This document shows, piece after piece, positions 9,622-22,082 of a stretch of DNA of 64,000 bases. The DNA is from Ovis canadensis. Taxonomy: Eukaryota > Chordata > Mammalia > Artiodactyla > Bovidae. Under the pieces are notes generated by a model. That model did no database searches, was not told where the DNA came from, and saw only the letters and a program-made list of their open reading frames with translations. Location: positions 49,646,001 to 49,710,000 of the forward strand of contig NC_091249.1 of assembly GCF_042477335.2 (NCBI RefSeq), read 5' to 3'. Position 1 is the first letter of the stretch. Each line of letters starts with the position of its first letter. Position numbers and translations under genes: made by a program.

Positions 9622-12600
9622 CAAGCATCTTTTCTGACCACAATGCAGTAAGATTAGATCTCAATTACAGGAGAAAAACTATTAAAAATTCCAACATATG
9701 GAGGTTGAACAACACACTTCTGAATAACCAACAAATCACAGAAGAAATCAAAAAAGAAATCAAAATATGCATAGAAACAAATGAAAATGAAAACACAACA
9801 ACCCAAAACCTATGGGACACTGGAAAAGCAGTGCTAAGGGGAAAGTTCATAGCAATACAGGCATACCTCAAGAAACAAGAAAAAAGTCAAATAAATAACC
9901 TAACTCTACACCTAAAGCAACTAGAAAAGGAAGAAATGAAGAACCCCAGGGTTACTAGAAGGAAAGAAATCTTAAAAATTAGGGCAGAAATAAATGCAAA
10001 AAAAAAAAAAAAAAGAGAGACCATAGCAAAAATCAACAAAGCCAAAAGCTGGTTCTTTGAAAGGATAAGTGAAAATTGACAAACCATTAGCCAGACTCAT
10101 CAAGAAACAAAGGGAGAAAAATCAAATCAATAAAATTAGAAATGGAAAGGGAGAGATCACAACAAACAACACACAAATACAAAGGATCATAAGAGACTAC
10201 TATCAGCAATTATATGCCAATAAAATGGGCAACTTGGAAGAAATGGACAAATTCTTAGAAAAGTACAACTTTCCAAAACTGAACCAGGAAGAAATAAAAA
10301 ATCTTAACAGACCCATCACAAGCATGGAAATTGAAACTGTAATCAGAAATCTTCCAGCAAAAAAAAGCCCAGGTCCAGAGGGCTTCATAGCTGAATTCGA
10401 CCAAAAATTTTGAGAAGAGCTAACACCTATCCTACTCAGACTCTTCCAGAAAAGTGCAGAGGAAGGTAAACTTCCAAACTCATTCTATGAGGCCACCATC
10501 ACCCTAATACCAAGACAAAGATGCCACAAAAAAAGAAAACTACAGGCCAATATCACTGATGAACATAGATGCAAAAATCCTTAAAAAAATTCTAGCAAAC
10601 AGAATCCAACAACACATTAAAAAGATCATACACCATGACCAAGTGGGCTTTATCCCAGGGATGCAAGGATTCTTCAATATCCACAAATCAATCAATGTAA
10701 TTCACCACATTAAGAAATTAAAAAATAAAAGCCATATGATTATCTCAATAGATGCAGAGAAGGCCTTTGACAAAATTCAACATCCATTTATGATAAAAAC
10801 GCTCCAGAAAGCAGGAATAGAAGGAACATACCTCAACATAATAAAAGCTATATATGACAAACCCACAGCAAACATTCTCCTCAATGGTGAAAAATTGAAA
10901 GCATTTCCCTAAAGTCAGGAACAAGACAAGGGTGCCCACTTTCACCGCTACTATTCAACATAGTTTTGGAAATTTTGGCCACAGCAATCAGAGCAGAAAA
11001 AGAAATAAAAGGAATCCAAACTGGAAAAGAAGAAGTAAAACTCTCACTGTTTGCAGATGACATGATTCTCTACATAGAAAACCCTATCAAGACTCCACCA
11101 GAAAATTACTAGAGCTAATCCATGAATATAGTAAAGTTGCAGGATATAAAATCAACACACAGAAATCCCATGCATTCCTATACACGAATAATGAGAAAGT
11201 AGAAAAAGAAATTAAGAAAACAATTCCATTCACCATTGCAATGAAAAGAATAAACTACTTAGGAATATATCTACCTAAAGAAACTAAAGACCTATATATA
11301 GAAAACTATAAAACACTGATGAAAGAAATCAAAGAGGACACTAATAGATGGAGAAATATACCATGTTCATGGGTAGGAAGAATCAATATAGTGAAAATGA
11401 GTATGCTACCCAAAACAATCTATAGATTCAATGCAATCCCTATCAAGCTACCAACGGTATTTTTCACAGAGCTAGAACAAATAATTTCACAATTTGTATG
11501 GAAATACAAAAAAACCTCAAATAGCCAAAGCAATCTTGAGAAAGAAGAATGGAACTGGAGGAATCAACCTGCCTGACTCCAGGCTCTACTACAAAGCCAC
11601 AGTCATCAAGACAGTATGGTACTGGCACAAAGACAGAAGTATAGATCAATGGAACAAAATAGAAAGCCCAGAGATAAATCCACACACCTATGGACACCTT
11701 ATCTTTGACACAGGAGGCAAGAATATAATGGAGAAAAGACAATCTCTTTAACAAGTGGTGCTGGGAAAACTAGTCAACCACTTATAAAAGAATGAAACTA
11801 CAACACTTTCTAACACCATACACAAAAATAAACTCAAAATGGATTAAAGATCTAAACATAAGACCAGAAACTACAAAACTCCTAGAGGAGAACATAGGCA
11901 AAACATTCTCCGACATAAATCACAGCAGGATCCTCTGTGACCCACCTCCCAGAATATTGGAAATAAAAACAAAAATAAACAAATGGGACCTAATTAAAAC
12001 TAAAAGCTTCTGCACAACAAAGGAAACTATAAGCAAGGTGAAAAGACAGCCTTCTGAATGGGAGAAAATAATAGCAAATGAAGCAACTGACAAACTAACC
12101 TCAAAAATATACAAGCAACTCCTGCAGCTCAATTCCAGAAAAATAAATGACCCAATCAAAAAATGGACCAAAGAACTAAACAGACATTTCTCCAAAGAAG
12201 ACATACAGATGGCTAACAAACACATGAAGAGATGCTCAACATCACTCATTATCAGAGAAATGCAAATCAAAACCACAGTGAGGTACCATTTCACACCAGT
12301 CAGAATGGCTGCGATCCAAAAGTCTACAAGCAATAAATGCTGGAGAGGGTGTGGAGAAAAGGGAACCCAAACTAGTACAGCCACTATGGAGAACAGTGTG
12401 GAGATTCCTTAAATAACTGGAAATAGACCTGCCATATGACCCAGCAATCCCACTGCTGGGCATACACACCGAGGGAACCAGAACTGAAAGAGACACGTGT
12501 ACCCCAATGTTCATCGCAACACTGTTTATAATAGCCAGGACATGGAAGCAATCTAGATGTCCATCAGCAGATGAATAGATAAGAAAACTGTGGTACATAT

Positions 12601-12720
12601 ATACAATGGAGTATTACTCAGCCATTAAAAAGAATACACTTGAATCAGTTCTAATGAGGTGGATGAAACTGGAGCCCATTACACAGAGTGAAGTAAGCCA
12701 GAAAGAAAAACACCAATACA
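9622..12720 (+). pseudogene. L1 ORF2 remnant (endonuclease end, reverse transcriptase, C-terminal region)
   Basis: ORF2 normally gives an endonuclease/reverse-transcriptase that copies L1 RNA into genomic nicks. Frames in order: 9573-10079 (end of the endonuclease and linker; the first bases are SINE), 10069-10413 (linker, [14 protein letters not shown]), 10559-10912 (reverse transcriptase with [10 protein letters not shown] and [14 protein letters not shown]), then the catalytic [13 protein letters not shown] near 11048 in a frame broken by a stop, 11241-11576, 11494-11751 and 11792-12412 (C-terminal region). Breaks include the frame change at about 10400-10560, a stop after 10912 and a frameshift near 11510. 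Near 12366 the usual block between gggaaccc and aaactagtacagcc appears to be missing, and a TAA stop follows. A run of about 17 A at 9998-10014 sits in frame. It cannot make a working protein. Confidence 0.9.
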
Positions 12721-13104
12721 GTATACTAATGCATATATATGGAATTTAGAAAGATGGTAACGATAACCCTGTATGCGAGACAGCAAAAGAGATACAGATG
12801 TATAGAACAGACTTCTGGACTCTGTGGGAGAGGGAGAGGGTGGGATGATTTGGGGGAATGGCATGGAAACATGTATAATATCATATAAGAAACGAATCAC
12901 CAGTCCAGGTTCAATGCAGGATCCTTGGGGCTGGTGCACTGGGATGACCAGGAGGGATGGTACAGGGAGGGAGGTGGAAGGGGGGTTCAGGATGGGGAAC
13001 ACATGTACGCCCATGGCAGATTTATGTTAATGTGCGGCAGAACCAATAGAATATTGTAAAGTAATTAGCCTCCAATTAAATAAATTTAAATTAAAACAAA
13101 CAAA
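9622..13104 (+). mobile_element. Ruminant L1, 5'-truncated, 3.48 kb
   Basis: Starts in the last part of the ORF2 endonuclease (frame [15 protein letters not shown]), runs through reverse transcriptase and the C-terminal region, and ends with the young ruminant 3' UTR (gtaaagtaattagcctccaattaaataaa). It is flanked by a 14-bp target duplication with two mismatches: agagccctcagacc at 9608-9621 and agagtcctcggacc at 13105-13118. The two mismatches, several stops and indels point to a dead copy of moderate age. It is the largest single insertion in the window. Confidence 0.95.
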
Positions 13105-13118
13105 AGAGTCCTCGGACC

Positions 13119-13426
13119 ACCTCCCCACCCCCTCCCCCCAGCCCCAGGAGCAGTGAGCAACCAGGTGAAGGCTCCCGTGCATTCCTCTGAGCACCACTTG
13201 CTCACCACCTCTGAAGGGGGTAGCCAAGCCTCTCGTGGACACTAACATCTCAGTTTCTGTGTTATAAGCTTTCAGACTCCAAGCATTTCTTGCCAACACA
13301 GGAGAGCATGACACAAGGGGACCCAACACAAAGGGGCCTTAATTCTCCAAGTCGACAAGCAGTTAACCTTACCAAGGATGATCTTGGACTAAGGTGGCCA
13401 CAGTGACCAAGTTTTTGATCTAGGGA
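13119..13426. other. Repeat-poor stretch
   Basis: C-rich start then ordinary sequence. Nothing is recognised. Confidence 0.4.
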
Positions 13427-13505
13427 CTGGGTTGGCCAAAAAGTTTGTTTGGGCTTTTCCATATGCTGTCATATAAAAACCCAAACAAACTTTTGGCCAA
13501 CACAG
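13427..13505. mobile_element. Mariner-type MITE, 79 bp palindrome
   Basis: Near-perfect inverted repeat: ctgggttggccaaaaagttt at the left mirrors the right end aaacttttggccaacacag, with a short centre around atgctgtcat. A TA follows the right end (13506-13507); the left partner reads ga. It is made of two terminal inverted repeats with almost no interior, so it is non-autonomous. The sister copy is at 25445. Confidence 0.85.
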
Positions 13506-13507
13506 TA

Positions 13508-15713
13508 ATTCACGCATTTATGAGATGACCTGGAGGACAAGGAGTCTCAGCAAAGCCCTCACCATCAAGAGCAGAAGGAAATTATTTTTCCTCCTCTACA
13601 GTTTCTGGAGATGAGGAAGAATTCCACTGAGATAGGATCCTGGGAAGGTTAGCAAAGGGTAAAAAGTCTTACAAAAGTCAGCTCTCTCTAGATATTTACA
13701 TTTGAGCTTGGTGACAGAAGGTAAAATTTCACTTTGCCCCAACCTTCCCAAATTCAGGTTGGCAGGCAAAAACATATTAAGAATTATATCTCTGAATTGT
13801 GACTTGAAAATCTGCTTTCGGGTACCCATTGGTTATCAATCATTTCTCTCCCAGGGACAATACTGGCTTCTTCTCTTGCCTTTTGTCCTGAGAGCTGGAC
13901 CTGGACAGAATGTGGGTTGCCCCTCATTTGTGCTTCAAGTCCTCCTGACTGTTGCTGGCTCTCAGTGGAATTGTCTTTCTTTTGGGTATCTCTGGGAGTC
14001 GCCCTGTATCTTGGGAGGGTAGTATCTCTAGTAACCTTAAGAATCCCTCTGATGTCCATGAATCTGTTCAACACTCTGCCAGGGATATTTACTGCTTGTC
14101 CTGGCTGAAACTTTACAAGATATCGGAAAGACTATATGCAGAAGCTGGCCACACTGGAAGCTCATATTTAGAACATCCACCAAAAAGTCAATTATTAAGT
14201 CTTCAGTGAAGGAGAAAAAAAGAAATACACCCTGAATAAAATAAAGGAAGAGGGAAAATGAGTGGATGTAGAACAGAAAAGACTCACTTGGTGTTTAGGA
14301 TTCACTGGAAAGAGGACCTAAGATTGCATGAAAAACTGAATTCTCAGGGAAACTCAGTGAAAAGAACCATACCAACTACTTTCTTTCATAAAATGAGTGG
14401 TCACTCTTTCTCCTGTGCTCCCGTAAAACTTTGTTTATTCTCCTAGTCACAAGCAGTCATCACAAGAACAATGTACTGTTAGTTTGCCTTTCATATACTC
14501 ACACAAAGCAGGACTCAGTCCTAATAATTTTGGGTCATTCAGGCACTAGCACAGAGGCTGCAAAAAGGAAGGAACACCTAAGGCTCTCATTAGAATGGCC
14601 TGTTAAGATAGAATAAGTACAGACAAAAAATCATAAGAAACTGAATGATTTTTTTAAAGTTGCCTGAATGGAGTTCAATGCGACACTGAAATTTTCTTCT
14701 GTGAAGGACATAGTAATTGTAGAAACTGTTGCCAGACCACCGCTAAGAGAGAGGCTTCTGGAGCATTTTCTTGCCTCTGTTAGACATCTGTCTTTCAGCC
14801 TCAACTGTCCCTTTCCTTTAGCTCTATTAGTAATGTTTCTACTTGCTTCTCTGTAACGCAAGTTCTGAATCCATGCAACATTGTAACTGTGTGTGTGTGT
14901 GCGTGTGTGCAAGTGTAAAGGCAGAGGTGAATGTGCGTAGGCGTAAACGTCTGCACATGTCTTTTAAAGTCTCATTTTATTTCTGGATTACTATGCTGGT
15001 CATGCTAATCAGAAAAAAAATAGTTGTTTCTAAGCTTAAGTCCCAAGAGAAAGTACCTCCTCCAGCTAAAAATGCATTCCAAACAGCATTCAGGGGTCTC
15101 CTCTAAATAACCATGCATCTGTCTGCAGATGGCTTTAAATCATAAGACAAACTTGTGCCTTCTGCTCCTTGGCTGATGGAAAGTCATATTTAATATTATT
15201 TCTCTCTGAGCTTCAATTACGAATGATTTTTTTTTAATTTCATGTACTGAAAAAATAAGCAAAGCAGCTGGGCTTGCAATAAATCACCAGATATATGTGC
15301 AGAAACTGTTTAGACCAAACCAGGAGACAAGCACAGCTGCTATCACTGGGACATGCCCGTCCATGCCAACAAGGCTGACCAGAGATACCACCTCACCATC
15401 AACAGCACTTCTCAGATCACTAGACCCTAAAAGACCTACCTATATAGTCCAAAATGACCAATGTCATAAGGACAGTGCTATCCTGGAAAAAAGACAAGTC
15501 AGCTATTGTTTGAAATTTCTCTGGCTTACTTAATCTATATTTCTATCTTTAGTTAATATACAAGAGAACACAATCTTCTTTGCCCTTAAAAAGTCATGAG
15601 CATGGTGGAGGCAACAAATCTGAAAAGACAGAATGGTCTAAAGCAGGTTCACCAAAGATGCTTTCTACAACCAGCACCCACAAGGATGTTTTCAGGTAGA
15701 GAATAAGACTATG
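13508..15713. other. Repeat-poor region with short (TG)n
   Basis: No gene or interspersed repeat is recognised over 2.2 kb. There is a short TG/CG tract at about 14887-14910. Frames of up to 106 codons (13702-14022 +) overlap others on the opposite strand and show no domain. Confidence 0.5.
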
Positions 15714-15715
15714 TA

Positions 15716-15902
15716 AGCACTTTTCTGGTGGCCCAGTGGTTAAGATTTCGTGTTCCATTGTTGAGGGTGCAGGTTTGATCCCTGGAAGGGGAACTAAGAT
15801 CCCACATGCCCTGGGACCAAAAAACCAAAATATAAAACAGAAGTGATATTGTAACAAATTCAACAAAGACTTTTAAAACAGCCCACAAAAAAAAAAAAAA
15901 AA
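15716..15902 (+). mobile_element. CHR-1 SINE
   Basis: Head cttttctggtggcccagtgg, then gatccctggaaggggaactaagatcccacatgcc. It then has the CHR-1-specific end aacagaagtgatattgtaac and caaattcaacaaagacttttaaaa, with a poly(A) of about 18. Confidence 0.9.
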
Positions 15903-16028
15903 AGACTTCATAAACCTGAGTCCATTCCTCCTTTCCCCCTGTAAGCTGGGTTCACACCTGTAGATTGCAGCCAGCACCTTTATGGTAGACAGAGAGGACT
16001 TCGTTTCTCATGCTAAGTGAATTTTGGC

Positions 16029-16305
16029 TTATTTATTTTAATTGGAGGAGAATTACAATATGTGACGGCCCCGCCATACATCAACATGAATTGGCCATAA
16101 GCATACGTGTTTCCCATCCCTCCTGAACCCCCCTCCCATCTCCCTCTCCACCCCACCCCTCCAGGTTGTCACAGAATACCAGCTTTGGGTTCCCTGCACC
16201 AAACATCTAATTCTCACTGACTGTTTTACAAATGGTTATATATATGTTTCAAAGCTATTATTTCAAATCATCCTACCTTCTCCTTCTCCCACTGTATCCA
16301 AAAGT
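16029..16305 (-). mobile_element. Ruminant L1 3' UTR (antisense)
   Basis: Reverse-complement L1 tail: ttatttattttaattggaggag, tacatcaacatgaattggcc, catccctcctgaacccccctccc, then tctcactgactgttttacaaatgg and ccttctcccactgtatcc. About 280 bp are kept, without ORF2. Confidence 0.9.
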
Positions 16306-19300
16306 GGACACAGAAGACTTCTGCCAGACACTAATGGGAGATAAAGGACATCAGCAAAGGGAGGAAACGGAGAGACATGGCTAATACTCTGCACTCATCC
16401 TGTTCCAATCCACTTCAAGGCAGCTGTAAAACTGGCATTTCCTACCTTGTATTTCCATCAGTCTGCTTAAGGCAACATTGCTTTTCTATAGCCACAAAGG
16501 GTTATGAACAATTAGAACATGTAAAATAGAAGGGAATAGGTTTTTCACTTCACAGTTTATTAAGAAGCTACATATTCCACATGTTAAAGATGTTCAAGCC
16601 ATATTCTGACTAATCTGACCTGAGTTCTGATTGTAAAGATAAAGGCAGTTTGCAGATAAGGTGGTCAAAACCCACATGTGCTTAGCACATAGAGACTATC
16701 AGTTCCATGAAATAATTGGTTTTAAATAGTTTTAAATTCTCAAGATACATTATACTTGATAAGATGTGAACCTTTTATAAATAGGATGTAAGAGCAGGTT
16801 AGGTCTCTGCTGTCAAGTGGAAACTAGACAGTATTTATTATATTAGATTAATACAGTCAATTGGTAGAATTAAAACACACTTGAGCACATGCAGGCCTGC
16901 TTTTCCTCAAAAACGTTTTAACTCTTTCCGGCTAAGAAACCATAGACACAAACTGAGAACCATGTTCCCAATTGCAGCTCTGAGTGCTGACAGATTAACA
17001 CTGCTTCACAACTCACTCAAGGGAGTGTTTTTGGCGCTGAAGGAAACTGGCTCTTGAAGTAGCTTTTTGTAAGTTACTGGTATGCTGCTTTTGAAATAAT
17101 CTCTTTTCTCCCACATTAATGTACCTCCCGCATGTCCCTTCCTGCTCTTGTTAGTGGCTGCAAGGCCTGAGAGAGACGCCAGAGCATCTTAAAGACTGCA
17201 GAGCGCTGTCAGCCACAGCTGGGACTCACTTTCCCTGGGCAGAGAGCAACTGTCCAATGGTAACAAGTGGGGCAGAAGTTGGGGAAATGAGAAATCTCAA
17301 ACAAACAGATATTCTTTTAAGAGTGCTTTTAGCCAAAAATATGTCAAACTCAAAATAGCATCAAAGAATTACCAAGCAGACCATCTCTGAAGCACAGCTT
17401 CTCAGCCAGAGGGGAGCTGTCTTTTCAGTTTGGAGGGGTTCTTTGTTTTAGGAGTAACTTGATTCTTTTAAAGTAACTTTTGGTATTCATACGTATAGTC
17501 TGAAAACAAACCTCTTCAACACTGTCAACGATCCATCAAACTATGTTTGTTGTGATGCAGTTTAGAACCATTGCTCTCAGGACCTCCCCATTGATTGATC
17601 TGATCTGATTTTTTTCCACTGCACAGCCTGGGCCCCAAAACTCCCCTCATTCAAACCTGATACCCACAATAGCGACTGAAAAACTCATGTGACTTATTTT
17701 TATTTGTACCTGGATGAGTTCCTTTTAAGGCATAAGTTTCTCAAGAGTTGTGTTCAACTTCCTATGTGTTCAGTAATGAGGGAGTTCTGACACTGAGTTA
17801 GCAGACATCATCTCAACAAGATTCTAAGAAGATTGACATCCGATGATATATTCACAATGTGAATTGCATCAGGAGGGTGCAGGGGAAATCCTTAACTGAA
17901 AAGCATATGTATTTGTGCTCCCCTTTTAAGTGAGTATATAAAGATATGCCTCCATGTAAGTTCTAGCAGAAAGACGGTGGGAATCTAGATGTGTGAACTC
18001 TTATTTCTATCTGGAAAAAGATGACCTCAGAGTTTCAGTTTCTCCCACTGTACATAATGTGATGACAAGAAGTATGGATATCAAACACCCTGTCTTTCCC
18101 CCATATGGTATTTATACATTAACAATGGGGGCTATTTGGGATTCCTACAAAGTAATCTCAGAATCTGATGATCAGGTGAGAGTCACATCAAGACCAAAAA
18201 CTATCATTTACCATCCACCATGCTGCATATTTTGACTTATTTTAAGGAGGTTGTAAAGCCTTTAGAGTAATAATAAGCAAAAGAGTTTAGATACTCTATG
18301 TATTATATTCCATTTAATTACAGCCTTTGCAAGAATCATATTGGAAACAAACTCTACTTTGGAGGAATGCTTTTTAACACTCAGAAGGACAAGTTTATAA
18401 GAAATCTTGAGTATGTAATCTCGGTTATGATGATATCTCATTTTATGGACACTCATACTTACAAGTTAACACTGGAAGGTTTATCAAGCCTTTGAAATCA
18501 ACACAAAAGAGAAAGGAAAATCTACTATAAATATACTGTGTATTTATATATGTATATGTATATTTTAAACACACATATATGTATGCAAAAAAACATAGTT
18601 CCATATGGAAAGGTCTTCAACATCAATTTTCAAGTAACTTTCATCAATGAACTAAATCTCCTTTGAAAAAAAGCAAAGTAGAATCAGAAGACAAAGAAGA
18701 TATTCAGATTTTGAAGTGTTCTTAAAACACCAATAAATCCAACTTTAAGAAAAAAATGAATAATTTTATGGTTAACTTTAAAAATAATATTAAGTTTACA
18801 CTCAGGGACTGAATAAAATAGACAATGGTGAGCTTCCATAAAAATTAATTGAAAGAGAAATTACAAGGAGCTCACATCTGTGCCATACACAATTTGTTTT
18901 CATTTCATTCAAATCATTTAAATTAGGGGGGAATTTATATGTTATGATTCATTTCCACACAAATCATAAAAAGACACTGAGTGATGTATTTTCAAGAGTG
19001 TCTAATAATGTTTTATATTTTTTCCTTCAATCACAGAAAGAGGCATATTGCCAAGGAGACAAGAACTTATACATGGTGTCTATAACTACTGCTCACCTGC
19101 TCAGGGGACAGGAAGTTTGTGGGCTACTGGGGAACAGTGGTTTGAAGAGTAATAATGTACCTATGAGTACATTGAAGTTAGCAACATTTTCTGCTCATGG
19201 GACTGGTGGTGTGGTGAAAATCTAAGAACATTAAGCAAAATTCTTCTGGTTGGTTCCTGTATATACATACCTAAGTGACCAAGTATATAAAAGGAAATAC

Positions 19301-19607
19301 TTAACCCATGAGAAGTAACTGCACTTTGTAAATTATTTCCTCTACTTGAAATTAATATCTTTGTTATTGGTCAGTTTCCATTCCACTTTTAAGTGAGATT
19401 TTTATTTCTTGAGGCAATGTGCTCACCTTCCCTATAAAGAGGTCTACCCGAATTCATCTGGGTACATTAAGAGTGAGAGAACCTTCTGATCCACAATGCT
19501 CGAAGCTTATCAAGAAAAATGGTGGCAGAGAATCCTTCTAACAGTCTCACTAACTCACCGTACTGTCATCAGAACTAAACTAACCAACTGCACTCTTCTC
19601 TCCACAG

Positions 19608-19651
19608 ATTATGGTACCTATTCCAAGCCACTAAGTAATCTGCCGGTGGAG
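19608..19651 (+). other. Candidate short exon A (unidentified)
   Basis: A pyrimidine-rich tract (ctcttctctccacag, ending at 19607) is followed by 44 bases and then gtaagaa at 19652, a strong donor. Two bases plus 14 codons are open in one frame, reading YGTYSKPLSNLPVE; the other two frames contain stops. It would need a phase-1 upstream exon. I do not recognise the peptide. It could be chance, since short decoy exons are common. Confidence 0.3.
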
Positions 19652-19764
19652 GTAAGAAGCAGCAGTCTCTAACTCCTGATGCTCACACAGATGGGCCTGA
19701 CTTAACAGCCATGAATCTGACTCTCATATTTTGTGTCCTAATATTCTCTGATATTACTACCTAG

Positions 19765-19815
19765 GGTAGAAGAAAAGAGGACGAAAGACAGCTTGGTAAT
19801 CAACGACAGGATAAG
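19765..19815 (+). other. Candidate short exon B (unidentified)
   Basis: After gatattactacctag (ending at 19764) come 51 bases, exactly 17 codons, then gtgaggt at 19816. In the phase set by candidate exon A it is fully open: GRRKEDERQLGNQRQDK. The intervening intron would be 113 bp. The phase match raises the odds of a real spliced pair, but I know no gene with this peptide. Confidence 0.28.
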
Positions 19816-20335
19816 GTGAGGTTGAAATAGATACCAAATAAAATTATATAAATTATAATCATCACAATTTGGTATTTGAATTATACCCCAAAACTGAACC
19901 CATGTATTCAGAAAAGATCCAAAATTTAATTAACAGAAAGCCTAAGAAAGTCCTGTGCTCCAGATTTTATACTTAAAGGCCATTTAAACACTTAGGACCC
20001 CAAGAAATGGACCTCCCTGACTTCCTGAACTGGCGGCAGGAGTGAATGCAGCCTGAAGGAGGTCCATGTGACACGGAGGAGAAACTCAGGGCCTCAGAGA
20101 ACTTCTTATCAGGCAGCGTAACTCTGTCCTAGGGCAGGGAGGGGGGAACCTTATTTGAGACTGACTCATGGAGTCAGAGCTTAGAGACACAGCTAGGAGG
20201 AGAGATTTCCAACTGAGGACTGCCAGCAAGCGCCAATCACTCAGACTCCTTTATCTCAACACTTCTTTTTAAAAATTATCAAGCCTCCTCAAAGAGAAAT
20301 TTTATATGGGCTCTTTCTTAGTATTAACCATGTGC

Positions 20336-21719
20336 TTAAGTTGCTCACTCATGTCCAGCTCTTTGTGACCCCATGGACTGCAGCACATCAGGCTTCTCTG
20401 TCTATCACCAACTCCCAGAGCTTGCTCAAACTCCTGTCCATCGAGTCAATGATGTCATCCAACAGTCTCATCCTTTGTCGTCCCCTTCTCCTCCTACCTT
20501 CAATCTTTCACAGCATCAGGGTCTTTTCTAAGGAGTCAGTTCTTCACATCAGGTGGCCAAAGTATTGGAGCTTCAGCATCAGTCCTTCCAATGAATATTC
20601 AGGATTCATCTCCTTTAGGGTTGACTGGTTTGATCTATCCAAGGTCACAATCAAGAGCCTTCTCCAACACCACAGTTCAAAAGCATCAATTCTTTGGCTC
20701 TCAGTTGAGGCCAAGTCTCACATCCATACATGACTACTGGAAAAAACCATAAGCTTTCACTAGACAGACATTTGTTGGCAAAGTAATGTCTGTTTTGTAA
20801 TATGCTGTCTAGGCTGGTCATAGCTAGTCTTCCAAGGAGCAAGTGTCTTAATTTCATGGCTGCAGTCACCAACTGCAGTGCTTTTGGAGCCTAAAAAAAT
20901 AAATTATGTCACTGTTTCCCCATCTATTTGCCATGAAGTGACAGAAGCAGATACTATGACTTTAGTTTTTTGAATGTTAAGTTTTAAGCCAGCTTTTCCA
21001 CTCTCTTCTTTCATTTTCATCAAGAGGCTCTTTTGTTCTTTGCTTTCGGCCATAAGAGTGGTATCATCTGCATATCTGAGATTATTGATATTTCTCCCAG
21101 TAATCTTGATTCCAGCTTGTGTTTCATCCAGCCTGGCATTTCACATGATATGCTCTGCATATAAGTTAAATAAGCAGGGTGACAATATACAGCCTTGACA
21201 TATTCCTTTCCCAATTTGGAACCAATCTGTTGTTCCATGTCCTATTCTAACTGCTGCTTCTTGACCCGCATACAGATTTCTAAGGAGGCAGGTCAGGCAG
21301 TCTGGAATTTCCATCTCTTGTAGAATTTTCCAGTTTGTTGTGATCCACAGAGTCAAAGGCTTTGGTATAGTCAATGAAGCAGAAGTAGATGTTTTTCTGG
21401 TATTCTCTTGCTTTTTCAATGATCCAACAGATGTGGCAATATGATCTCTGGTTCCTCTGCCTTTCCTAAATCCACCTCCAACTCTGGAAGTTCATGGTTT
21501 GTGTACTGCTGAAGCCAGGCTTGGAGAATTTTGAGCATAACTTTGCTAGCATGTGAGATGAGTGCAATTGTGCTGTAGTATGAACATTCTCTGGCATTGC
21601 CTTTCTTTGGGACTGGAATGAAACTGACTTTTTTCAGTCCTATGGTCACTGCTGAGTTTTCCAAATTTGCTGGCACATTGAGTGCAGCACTTTAACAGCA
21701 TGATCTTTTAGGATTAAGC
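20336..21719 (-). mobile_element. BovB LINE fragment, about 1.4 kb
   Basis: Antisense BovB from its 3' tail (ttgctcactcatgtccagctc, left) up into the reverse transcriptase at the right. Frames on this strand at 21141-21419 (TIPKPLTLWITTNWK, GICQGCILSPCLFNLY) and 21416-21676 (KKVSFIPVPKKGNARECS) are successive reverse-transcriptase blocks broken by frameshifts. The ATATCTGAG region around 21070 corresponds to the YADD part, altered. It is noncoding. Confidence 0.95.
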
Positions 21720-22082
21720 TCTATAGCACCTGTGAGTTTGAAATGCCTACTTTTTAATGAATTTCCCAATCACCATTTTGATTAAAATTACTTTGAGGAT
21801 AGATATTCAATTATATTAAAGTCATTTTTGGCATTTAAAGAGTTGATCTAATGTTCTCACTGGAGAACAAATGCAGTAAATATAGAAAATAATACAGTAA
21901 AATCATAAGAAACATTGTATAATATCCAACTAGACATGCATTCCCAGAACAAACCCTTGGTAGTGGATGTATGGTATTAAGACACTCTCTTTCTTCGAAG
22001 GACTACCTCTTCCCCATTCCATGTTATTTTAACTGTTGCCAGTAGAGAAGGACACAGAGACAAAGCCTAGAAAACAATTAGG
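21720..22082. other. Spacer between head-to-head BovB copies
   Basis: AT-rich and unrecognised. It forms the middle of the loop of the large inverted repeat. Confidence 0.45.

Larger units (their letters stand above)
16306..20329. other. 4-kb repeat-poor region
   Basis: The longest stretch in the window in which I recognise no interspersed repeat. AT-rich microsatellite-like sequence lies at about 18530-18590. An 80-codon frame at 17993-18235 and a 93-codon frame at 18944-19225 have no family I know. The two candidate exons at 19608 and 19765 lie here. A region that escaped so many SINEs may hold regulatory or exon sequence, but that is inference. Confidence 0.5.

Noticed and set aside
17993..18235. 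80-codon frame in repeat-poor DNA
   Set aside because: No recognised motif, no signal peptide or membrane pattern, and no splice or start signals of note.
18944..19225. 93-codon frame with a tttttccttcaatcacag tract in front of part of it
   Set aside because: The tract resembles an acceptor, but I find no good donor after it and its phase does not join the candidate exon at 19608.
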